From NCBI GenBank assembly GCA_914767715.1, contig OU612065.1:23810001-23874000 (forward strand): a DNA stretch of 64,000 nucleotides. Reading direction: 5' to 3'. The notes beneath the pieces were generated by a model. That model was not told the DNA's origin, made no database searches, and worked only from the letters and a program-made list of their open reading frames with translations. Below, piece by piece: positions 49,201-61,251 of this stretch (position 1 is its first letter; the number at the start of each line of letters is the position of its first letter). A program made the translations under genes and the position numbers. The stretch is from Membranipora membranacea (Eukaryota; Bryozoa; Gymnolaemata; Cheilostomatida; Membraniporidae).

Positions 49201-52200
49201 TCTCCAGTATCAAATTTAGCCAACTCACCTTAACCGGCATAAAAATATGAACCATTAAAAGGAAACGATATAAACCTTGCTATCTGAAAACATGCTTGCA
49301 TCAATATGGAGTAGAAATATTGTGACAAAAAGAGACAATTTGGAGAATATTCGCCGAGCCCTGCCTTACCCGGTTGAGCCACCACCACCACATGCTCCTG
49401 GTACTAGATCTGAGAGAGATACATGGTCTAATTTAGTGTGTTTAATTTTGCACACAGAATAACCTTGTGATTTAAAAAAGCCCCAAAATTGCACAGGTTA
49501 TTTTTAGAAATAGGAAATGGTACTTTTTAATTTCCTATTCCAGGTATCGCATTATGGTGTATCTACATAACCAAATATAGCCCCAACATGACAAAAAAGG
49601 TTTCACTCTTTCCTCTTTTAATACGGGATTGAAGCGGCCCAGAAACATTTCACAAATGATAAACTGCAAACTGTGCGCAAAACTGAATAAATACAATACA
49701 AATACAGTACAAATATAATAAATTAATATCTTCAATTCTTCTTCAGGTTATAGTTACTGGCAGGCCCATCATTCCAACACTGGGTACTCACTTCCTAGGG
49801 TTCAACGTACCTAGCGGTAATGTACCATTCTCTAATGATCAAAATGACCGAACTATGCAGAGCAAGATATACCACATTGACGGTGACCAACGACCAGCAG
49901 TTAATGAGTCAAGATTCGCTCTTGGTTCAGAGGGAGAAAATACCAGATTCTCAATTGGAGCTATCAGTGATCCAAGTAAGTTGTTGTTGTGTAGCAGAAA
50001 TCGAACATCATACTCAAATTCGGTGTAATGTAAGGCATAGGAATAGGAATGGGTATGAAAGATGTATGCATTTACAGCCACTGTGAAAGGATGTCAATGG
50101 AAAAGTTACGATTAAGGTGATGGTAAAAACAGATTATTCCATCGCTTGCTGTAAATCATGATGAGTTGGATGTTATCCTTATTAACAGAACCTATAAAAA
50201 ATGACATAATTGAAATTGTAGAACATTTGTGAGGTTTATGAATTGTTTTGGAATGAAGTGGGTTGGGCTCAGATTTATAATTTGCAATGAAAATCTATGT
50301 AAACTAATAAATCAGTTTAATGACATGAAATAAATCCATGGCAATAAGCTGAAGAAGGGATATTTTTGCCCTGGGTTTTCACAACATGAAGTAACTTGGC
50401 AGTATTGTTGCTTGCATTAATGTTTAAGTTGAACACAATTTTGCTTTGATTATTACTCCTGGAAAATTATATTTCTAATTGATTTTTGAAATTTTATTTG
50501 ATTTTCATTTAACTTTTAAAGAGTCAGCTAAATTTTTTTGAGTTAGTTAAACCATCCCTGCAGATACTGGGACTCTAGGGGCTACACTTCTTGTTGCAGA
50601 TTTGCAACGCCTGAAATTTGGGGATCTGACTCTAAATTGTCTAATCCAGTAATGCATTCTGTATAAATGGAATTTGTTAAATCTGTTAAAATACTGTATC
50701 CAAATTAGGTCAATTTACAATTGGTGAAATCTCAAACTAAGGGAACATTTCCAACCTGAAGGACTAATGTGCTTACATATCTTGTCCCATGCCACCGGTT
50801 CTACTTGGTGCCCATCTACCCAAAACAATTCAAGACCAATGAAGCCATAGTGTGGAATCTTACCAAATAAATCATCATCTTAGTAACGGCAACAACTTGT
50901 CACAAACGTGCCATATCCTTCTGCGACCTAATGTCATGGTATCCGAGGCAACCAAATCTTCTCTACAGATGCAATAATAATGAAAATAAATATAGTGACT
51001 GTTCAGGGATATTGTGAAAACAGTTGATAATTTCCGATGGATATTATTTTAAAGCCACCATTGACCTTTTTTGTAAAAGAAGTAGAAATCAAAGAGAGAA
51101 ACTGATTTTGTAATTTTTCGTTGTAGTTTTGACAGACCCAAGTACTGGTAATATGGTGGATGCTGTATGTCTATATGGTTATGGCTGTAACGGAGGTTTG
51201 TATCCAGAGATTCTACCGATCCTTTGCTGAAAGATCGTATTTTGTGATAGGAACCGAAACAATTATGCCACATTATGTCTCAACAGTTTCTCGCAATTTA
51301 TCAGTTGCTTTGAGCTTTAATGTCGTGTTGTTCATGGATAGACACGGTCACCCACTGTGCCTACTCAGCTTACCATTCAATGATGACACTGTGAATTTAT
51401 TTTGATATTGAGATATAAAATAGGATTTCTCTGCTGCACTCCCAAGTCAGGGGTTATACCTGGAATAAATTAAGTTCAAATTTAGATTCACTAATTTCCT
51501 GAATGTGACAAGGCTACTTCCAGCATTATTCACTTACTAAATCAATGCACGAATGTCCATGGATGCATCTACACATTTACTGCCCACAATTTAAACACAA
51601 TTTCCTATGTTTTTGAGCTACTGAACAGTTTAATGCTGTCATATTTTCAGAAAATGGTGAAACAGGTGCTCAAGGTATGGAAGGAGATGCAGGTGCCCCA
51701 GGATTGGATGGCGCCCCTGGTCTGCCAGGTTTACAAGGAGTAGCTGGAGATAATGGAACTCCTGGTCAGCCTGGTCAACCAGGAACTGCTGGAAGACCAG
51801 GACAAGACGGATTTCCTGGACAGTCTGGCTCACCTGGACGAGATGGATCTCCAGGGTTCCCAGGAGCTGCTGGTATGTACTAACTATGCTCATTTTAAAC
51901 AAACAGCCAATTAATATTTAATATTCATTATCTGTCTATAACAAGTTAACAGATTTACTCTTTCTGAGTTCAAGCCATAAAAGCTGGGATCAAATTCAAG
52001 TTTGAATTTCAAGTTTAATAGTCACATGTAGGAAAGATAGTGACCTTTCTGCTTCATCTTGTTTTGCAGGTGAGAGAGGTATGCCAGGTACACCAGGGCT
52101 GGAAGGAGAGAACGGTTTACCAGGCCGTGATGGTTTCGATGGTCGTGATGGACAGCCAGGAGATAGAGGTAGTCCTGGAGCCTCGGGCCAGCCTGGAAAT

Positions 52201-55200
52201 CCCGGACAACCTGGTTCGCCAGGTACAGATGGGTATGACGGTGAGGATGGAAGACCAGGCAATCCAGGTCAACCCGGAGCACAGGGACAAGTAGGACAGC
52301 CAGGATTCCCTGGTCAATCAGGTGCCCCAGGTCAACAAGGCAACGCTGGACAACAAGGAGAGAGAGGATTTCCAGGTTCAAATGGTGCACCTGGAAGAGA
52401 TGGTAATCCAGGACAGCGAGGACAAGACGGGTCTCCTGGAAACCCAGGTCAACCCGGATTTCAAGGAAGCCCAGGTGGACAAGGGCAAAAGGGTGATGCA
52501 GGTTTACAAGGAGCGCCAGGAAATCCAGGTCAAGATGGTTTGGATGGTCGACCAGGTTCAGATGGCTTTCCCGGCCAGCAAGGACAGTCAGGAAACCAAG
52601 GGCAACCTGGAACACCGGGACAGCCGGGTTTCCCAGGCCAAGATGGGCTACCTGGTGAGAGAGGACAGGATGGCACTCCAGGCCAACAAGGCATGCAAGG
52701 TAATGATGGAGCATCAGGAGCAGCCGGACAGCCTGGACTTCCTGGACAACCTGGCCTTCAAGGTGATAGTGGCCGACCTGGCAACCCAGGTACCGATGGC
52801 TTTCCAGGACAAGATGGGATAGACGGATTACCAGGAAGTCCTGGAGACCAAGGTCAGCCGGGACAAAACGGGCGTGCAGGAAATGATGGAAGGCCAGGTT
52901 TTCCTGGAAGAGATGGGCAGTCAGGTCAAAAAGGAGATGCTGGAGCTCAAGGACAGATTGGTCAACCTGGAAATCCTGGTCAACCAGGACAACCAGGTAG
53001 GGATGCTCAACCTGCTTTACCAGGGGCACCTGGTGAACAAGGAAATGATGGGCTCCCTGGAAGCCCAGGAATCACTGGAGCACCCGGATCACCAGGATCC
53101 AATGGTTTTGATGGACGCCCTGGAGACCGCGGTAATGATGGACGACCAGGTGAGACGGGAAATACTGGACAGCCTGGATTTCCTGGACAACCTGGCCAAG
53201 ATGGGCTACCTGGACAAAGAGGATCTGATGGGTTGAAGGGTGAAAAGGGAAGCAGTGGGCTGCCTGGAAGTGATGGTCAAGATGGATCATCAGGACAACC
53301 AGGTTCACCCGGTTTCAGAGGACAGGATGGTCAACCAGGAAATCCAGGAAACCCAGGTAGAGATGGGAGCCAAGGAGATTCTGGGCAACCAGGATTTCCA
53401 GGAAGTGATGGCCGAGATGGTGAAAGGGGACAGCCTGGACAGCCAGGGACACCTGGACAGCCTGGATTTCCTGGAGCTCAAGGAGAGCTTGGAGAGCAAG
53501 GACAACCTGGGCAACCTGGAAGAGATGGTAACCCTGGTAACGATGGCGAACGAGGACAAAATGGTTTACCTGGTAATGATGGACGAGCAGGGGAACAAGG
53601 AGCACCCGGTTCACCAGGCTTTGATGGACAGCCTGGAGCTCCAGGTTTACCTGGTATAAACGGAGGGAAGGGAGACAGCGGAGCACCAGGACAAGATGGA
53701 AGACCTGGTTTTGATGGGCAACCCGGTAGGGACGGTCAAGATGGTACGGATGGATTCCCAGGAGAAAGAGGTTCACAAGGAGCACCTGGAACACCAGGAT
53801 TCGACGGTCAAGCTGGATCTCCAGGACAGCCAGGACTTCAGGGTCAACCAGGTCAGCCTGGTCAAGATGGTACAGCAGGCATGAAAGGTAATTCTGGACG
53901 AGATGGTCAACCCGGACTGGATGGTGCACCTGGCACTCCAGGCTTTGATGGGCAACCAGGACTCCCTGGTGCCCAAGGAGACAGTGGCGCTCGTGGAGAT
54001 GCTGGGCGGCCTGGCTTACCTGGTAGAGATGGAAACTCAGGTAGAAATGGAGTAGATGGATTCCCAGGGCAAGATGGAAGACCTGGAGAAATGGGACAAT
54101 CTGGCCAGCCTGGAACCCCCGGCTTTGATGGACAACCTGGCTCACAAGGTAGGTTGAATGCATATTATGTTAGATAGAGAGAGATAATAGTATAAGAGTA
54201 TAATCAATTTAGTTTTACACATCAAGTTGTGGGGTATAACATATAAGACCATCTATGAATAACATGGTATATAGAAAGTTTTGACTTGTTTACATCGTCT
54301 AAAGTCTAAAGAGTATAACTTGGGTGCAGAGCTTTTTTGTGTTATTTTTATTTCTAACGCTGGTTTGGAATGTGAGTTTTTAATTTTTATATGGATTGAA
54401 CATTGAAATTGTCTGTTGATTAACAAACACATCTCCACTTCATTTTATTCAGGTCAACCTGGAGCAGCTGGTCAACCTGGTCAGCTAGGACAACCTGGTC
54501 TACCAGGCCTTCAAGGGGAACGTGGGAATGATGGTGCTGCAGGATCACCTGGACAGCCTGGATTCCCAGGGCAAGATGGTCAGCCTGGTGAACAAGGGAG
54601 AGCTGGTAACCAGGGAGCACCTGGTCAGCCAGGATCTCCTGGTAATCAAGGGCAGATTGGCGAGAGAGGAGAACAAGGACAGGCTGGAAGAGATGGTAAC
54701 CCTGGCAGAGATGGTGAGAGAGGACAGAATGGTTTACCTGGTAATGATGGTAGGGCAGGAGAACAAGGAGCACCTGGAACTCCAGGCTTTGATGGACAGG
54801 TTGGAGCTCCAGGCACAGCTGGTGTTGATGGTTCCAAGGGAGACAGTGGAGCACCAGGCCAAGATGGTCGCAACGGAAATGATGGGCAGCCTGGTAGAGA
54901 TGGTAACCCAGGAAGAGATGGAAATTCTGGAGCTCCCGGAACCCCTGGCTTTGATGGTCAACCAGGTTGGTCTTTGAGTACAGCATACCAAATCCAAAGA
55001 TTGTTCAACACATAATTTTCCAATAAGTTAGCCTAAAATGAGTACCTGGTCATCTGCTGACTAGTTGAGAGGACCAGAGCGGCAGAGCAGCTCCAAATAC
55101 ACAAAATTGATCAAATAGGCACAAGTAAGCTTTCTGAACAAGATGATGTCATAGCTTTTCTCTAGCCATTGAATAAGTTATTGATAATGATGCACACAAA

Positions 55201-58200
55201 GTAACATGAAATATAAATGTCCCAACATGAAAAGCTGATCTGCTATTTACAGGTGATCGAGGATTTCCTGGTACACCTGGACAACCTGGAATTGCAGGCA
55301 ACCCTGGTCAGGACGGCTCGCCTGGATTCCCTGGAAATGACGGCAGCCCTGGGGCACCAGGACAACCAGGAGACATGGGAAGGCCTGGTAATCCAGGTAG
55401 AGATGGAAACCCTGGAGAGCAAGGAGATGCAGGGGCACCAGGAGCACCAGGGCAGTCTGGCAACCCAGGTTCAGATGGCCTGAGAGGAAATGACGGTTTC
55501 CCTGGTCAGGCTGGACAACCAGGACAACCTGGAACAGCCGGTGAGAGAGGAGCACCTGGAGAGTCGGGTCAGGCTGGAAGAGATGGTAATCCTGGTAGGG
55601 ATGGAGATAGAGGACAGAACGGACAACCTGGTAATGATGGAAGGGCAGGAGAACAAGGAGCACCCGGTACACCAGGCTTTGATGGACAACCTGGAGCTCC
55701 AGGAACACCCGGCTTCAACGGTGCCAAGGGAGACAGTGGATTACCTGGACAAGACGGTAGAAATGGAAATGATGGGCAACCCGGTAGAGATGGTAACTCG
55801 GGAAGAGATGGAAATCCTGGGCAAGACGGCCAACCAGGCAAGCAATATGTTTACTGATTGGATCATTTGTTGGTTTTGACTGGTGCAAAAACAGAAATAA
55901 AATCATTTCCATAGCATCATAACATTATGATGATGCTATAAGACAAATGTTTGTATGTCATTGATAATGGCACAGCTGAACATGATTTAATGTTGAAATC
56001 GGGTTTTATCATTTTGAGAGTTCGGGCATTCCTTTCTTCATTCACATGCGGTGATTGTGGAAGAGAAAAGTTCTATTCAACTAACAATGTGAATACACAA
56101 ATGATTTCCTAAACAATGTTGATAATGTTATCTCTCAACTCTCTAGGTCAAAATGGTTTTGATGGACAGCCTGGTAGCCAAGGAACACCTGGGCAGCCTG
56201 GATTTCCTGGAGCTCAAGGAGAGATTGGAGCCCAAGGACAACCAGGGCAGCCTGGAAGGGATGGTAACCCTGGTAACGATGGTGAAAGGGGACAGAATGG
56301 TTTACCTGGTAATGATGGAAGGGCAGGAGAACAAGGAGCACCTGGTACACCCGGCTTTGATGGACAGCCTGGAGCTCCAGGTTCATCTGGTGTTAATGGT
56401 GCCAAGGGAGACACTGGAGCACCAGGCCAAGATGGTCAAAATGGAAATGATGGGCAACCCGGTATTGACGGTAACCCAGGAAGAGATGGAAACCCCGGAC
56501 AAGATGGCCAACCAGGTAAAAAGAAAAAGTGCTGATGAATCTGAGCGCAAGTTGTATGTTTATAGTTTAAAACAATTGAGATCCAACCAGACCAGACCAA
56601 TGTATGTATATTTAACCTTTTTGCAAGCAGTTACCATCTTCTGAATTTTGCATTACAGGTTCAGCTGGTAACCCTGGAAGAAATGGGTTTGATGGCAGGG
56701 CGGGTGAAAGAGGGCAGAACGGACTGCCTGGTAATCCAGGTTTGTCAGGTCTAAAAGGAGATGCAGGAGCACCAGGTAATGATGGAGCACCAGGTAGAGA
56801 TGGAGCACCTGGACAGCCTGGCAATGATGGAAATCCCGGTTTACGAGGCGACTCTGGGCGACCAGGAAATCCAGGAAATGATGGAAATCCTGGAGCTGAT
56901 GGCTCACCAGGTAACAATGGTCAGCAGGGACAACCAGGAAATGACGGCTTTCCTGGACAAGCTGGTAACCCAGGTGCTCAAGGACAACCGGGTAGACCAG
57001 GGGACCAAGGTCGACCTGGCAACCCTGGACAGGATGGTCTGTCTGGACAGCAAGGAGAAAAAGGAACAGCAGGTCAACCAGGAACACCAGGATTCAGAGG
57101 AAATAATGGAGCACCTGGTAGAAGTGGACAAGACGGTTTTCCAGGTCAACCTGGTCAGGATGGTCAAGCAGGGGCACCTGGTACTCCAGGACGGGATGGT
57201 AACCCAGGTCAGGATGGAAACCCTGGAGAACAGGGAGCACAAGGACTGTCTGGACAGCCAGGATTCCCGGGTCAAGATGGCCGATCTGGAGAGAGAGGAC
57301 AACCAGGTTCGCAAGGAACAGCTGGTAACCCAGGACAGGATGGTCAACCAGGAACACAAGGACAAAATGGACAACCTGGGCAACCTGGTAATGATGGACA
57401 ACCTGGTAACGATGGTCGACCTGGATTCCCGGGCCAAGACGGTCGCCCTGGAAACTCAGGAACTGACGGTGCACCAGGTGACAGAGGATTCCCTGGACAG
57501 CCTGGACAACCTGGTCTATCAGGAGATAGAGGTCAAGATGGCCAACCTGGACAACCTGGTCAACAAGGAGCACCTGGACAACCGGGTAATGATGGATACC
57601 CAGGGGTTGCTGGAGTTGCAGGTCAGGCGGGTAATCCTGGAATAAATGGACAACGAGGGTCACCTGGTACTTCAGGACAGCCTGGTCAACCAGGTGCACA
57701 AGGTAACGATGGAAACCCTGGAACTGATGGCAGACCTGGTCAACCAGGTCAGCAAGGTTTTGTTGGACAGCCTGGTTTACCAGGATTGTCAGGCGAGCCT
57801 GGGCAATCAGGTGATCAAGGCACTCAAGGTCAGCCAGGTAACCCTGGTCGTGATGGCAACCCAGGACAGAACGGTTCTCCAGGCCAACAAGGAAGTAAAG
57901 GAGATTCTGGATTAGATGGACAGAGAGGTCAGGATGGAAGACCCGGGAATGATGGGTTCCCTGGTCAAGATGGACGACCAGGTAATCCAGGCACGGATGG
58001 GCGCCAAGGTGATAGAGGTTCTCCTGGTAACCCAGGACTACGTGGAAATGATGGTCTACCTGGTGAGGCAGGCAGACCAGGTCAAGATGGATTCGACGGG
58101 CGCCCAGGCAATCCTGGCCAAGATGGAAACCAAGGTACCCCAGGTAAAGATGGAAATCCTGGTCTGCCTGGTAATGATGGAGCGCCTGGTCGTGCAGGGT

Positions 58201-61200
58201 TTGACGGACAACCGGGACAACGAGGAACTCCAGGACAGCAAGGAAATATTGGAACACCAGGATCAGACGGTTTACCAGGGCAACCTGGAGATATGGGACG
58301 ACCAGGCAATCCAGGCAATGACGGTGAGATTTAGAAATAATAAAATGGCAGTGAATTTCAAGTAAGCTGAATTACATTGGATGTATATGGTTTGTTTACC
58401 AGCGTCGCTTACAACTTTTTGATGTCCAACATCACCAACTAATGATTTCTATAACTTATTTTTGCATTTCTCTGTTTCAGGAAACCAAGGCCAGCGTGGA
58501 TCACCAGGGGCTCCTGGATTACCAGGCAATCCTGGTCAACAAGGCGGACAGGGAGTGCAAGGAGAGTCTGGTTTTGATGGACAACCTGGACAAAATGGAG
58601 TAATGGGACAACCCGGACAACCTGGTCAACCAGGTAACCAAGGATCACAGGGAGAGCAGGGCAGTCCAGGTCAAGCTGGTTTCCCTGGTCAAGATGGCCA
58701 GCCAGGCCAACCTGGAACACCAGGACAGAATGGTTTCCCTGGAACTGAAGGGCGACCAGGACAGGATGGATTCCCAGGTCAAAATGGTCAACGCGGAGAG
58801 CCGGGGGCTCCTGGAGAAAATGGACAGGTAGGAGCCACAGGAAGAGTGGGTAACCCTGGCCGTGATGGAAACACTGGACAGCCAGGACAAAATGGTCTAC
58901 CTGGCAACCCTGGTTCTGATGGTCAAAGAGGACAACCAGGACAGCCAGGGTCTGATGGATTACCTGGAACGTCTGGCGAGCGTGGATTCCCGGGTCAACC
59001 TGGTACATTTGGTCAACCAGGATTTCCTGGGCAAGATGGAAGACCCGGTGATGCTGGAGAGGCTGGCGCACCTGGTCTACCCGGCACACAAGGTTTCCCT
59101 GGTCAACCAGGAGCACCTGGATTTGCTGGACAGCCAGGGGCTGCAGGCCAACCTGGTCAACAAGGTACACCTGGTAACCAAGGAGCACCAGGAAATCCTG
59201 GTAGAGATGGGCAAGATGGGGCACGTGGTGAGAGAGGAGAGATAGGATCACCTGGCGTTAATGGAATCACAGGGGAACCAGGCTTGCCAGGATCACCTGG
59301 AAACCCAGGCCAGAACGGATTCCCAGGTTCACAAGGTGTGCCAGGAGAAAGAGGTTTTGATGGGCTACCTGGAATTGCAGGACAGCCAGGGAATCCAGGT
59401 CAACCTGGTTCAGATGGACAACCAGGAGCATCAGGACAGCCTGGAGCACAAGGTTCACCTGGTCAGCAAGGGCAACCTGGCTTCACTGGACAACCCGGAC
59501 AGGCTGGAGTAGCAGGACAGCCTGGATCACAAGGAGATTCCCATAAGGGAGAGAGAGGTGCAACTGGATTAAGAGGTCTGAAAGGAGAGAGTGGAGCATA
59601 TGGTGATGCTGGAGCAACCGGACTTCAGGGATTGCCTGGTTCACCAGGCTTACAAGGGTCACCTGGTTTCAACGGAGAGCCTGGTCTACCTGGGCAACCA
59701 GGTTTACCTGGGCGTGCAGGGGATGTTGGAGCTAATGGTCTCAATGGTGAAGCTGGTGCTACAGGAGCACGTGGAAATCCAGGTTTACAGGGTGAAGCAG
59801 GAGAAGCCGGTCTTCGTGGAGGTCAGGGTTTGCCTGGAGCACCTGGTGAAGAGGGTCAGATTGGTTCAACTGGTGCACCTGGACAGAGAGGATTTGACGG
59901 TGGACCTGGATTGCCAGGACAACCGGGACTGCAAGGAATGAAGGGTGAACCAGGAACTGGAGTAGGAAGAGATGGAGCACCTGGAGATACAGGAGTACCA
60001 GGAAATCCTGGTGTACCTGGATCAGCTGGAGAAAGAGGCTTCCCAGGGACAGCTGGTCTGCGGGGATTGAAGGGAGAATCTGGTGCATTCGGAGAAAATG
60101 GAGCTACAGGTCTGCAAGGATTATCTGGACAGACTGGAGCGCCAGGAGTACCAGGTCTTCAAGGTTTCGCAGGTATTAAGGGAGAACCTGGAGATGGGAG
60201 ACATGGAGACACAGGAGCTATTGGCCTGCCTGGTGTAGCAGGTGCGCCTGGTGCAAAGGGAGAACGAGGTTTGCAAGGATTACCAGGAGGTGGATTTGAT
60301 GGCGTGGCAGGGGCAACTGGAGCCACTGGTAGACCAGGAAACCCAGGTAATCCTGGACTTCGAGGAATTCCTGGCGTGCAAGGAGCACCTGGAGATAGTG
60401 CTGATGGCACAAGGGGTGCAACCGGAGCTACTGGAAGAGTTGGCCTCCAAGGGTTAAAGGGAGAAAAGGGAGCTGGTAGTGACGGAGCTCCAGGACTACC
60501 TGGAGCACAAGGACTTCCTGGAGCTCCTGGGGATGCAGGTTTGCCTGGTGTTCCAGGATTTGATGGATCTGATGGAGCGCCTGGACTCCAAGGAGAGCCA
60601 GGAGCACCTGGTGTGTCTGGAGGAGATACCGGAGCAACAGGAGCAACTGGTGCTGCCGGATTTCAGGGCTCCCCTGGTCAGGCAGGTATCAAAGGAGAAT
60701 CTGGAGCACCAGGAATCAATGGTTTTGATGGAGAAACTGGATCACCAGGTCTAGATGGTGCACCAGGATTAACGGGCCTGGCAGGATTAAAGGGAGATAG
60801 GGGAAATACAGGAGCCCCAGGATTGCAGGGTTTGCCTGGAGATGGAGGACCTGGAACTGTTGGTGCAACTGGATCTCGTGGTCTCCCAGGTGCGCCTGGA
60901 AGTAAAGGTGAAGTTGGTTCACAAGGATCTGCTGGAGCACCAGGTCAGACTGGAGCAGCAGGGATAAAAGGAGATACTGGCGCAGCAGGTATGACACCTT
61001 TTCAGACCTAATATATTTTGTTTGTGTTCTGTAATCAAACTCTACTGCAGAAATGAATTATTGAATAAATAGTATAAATGCTGGAGAATGGAAAACCAAT
61101 TGTTTTTTCAGTTTCTTTCATAATTGTTTATTAATAATAATAGTAGTACCATGTATTGTGTATTTTTTCGAGCATGCTTCAACATTGCATCACGCTTACG

Positions 61201-61213
61201 GTTATTAATGACC

Positions 61214-61251
<38 letters not shown>

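Noticed and set aside
52322-52822. Plus-strand frames overlapping the collagen helix in other phases (also 56761-57645)
   Set aside because: Out-of-frame reading of the same repeat; the Gly frame alone is continuous through all exon boundaries.
52022-53029. 335-residue minus-strand frame, and others like it at 53315-54163, 57094-58257 and 58439-59251
   Set aside because: They are antisense shadows of the Gly-X-Y repeat: the GGN-rich plus strand lacks stop complements. No start context or similarity supports them.
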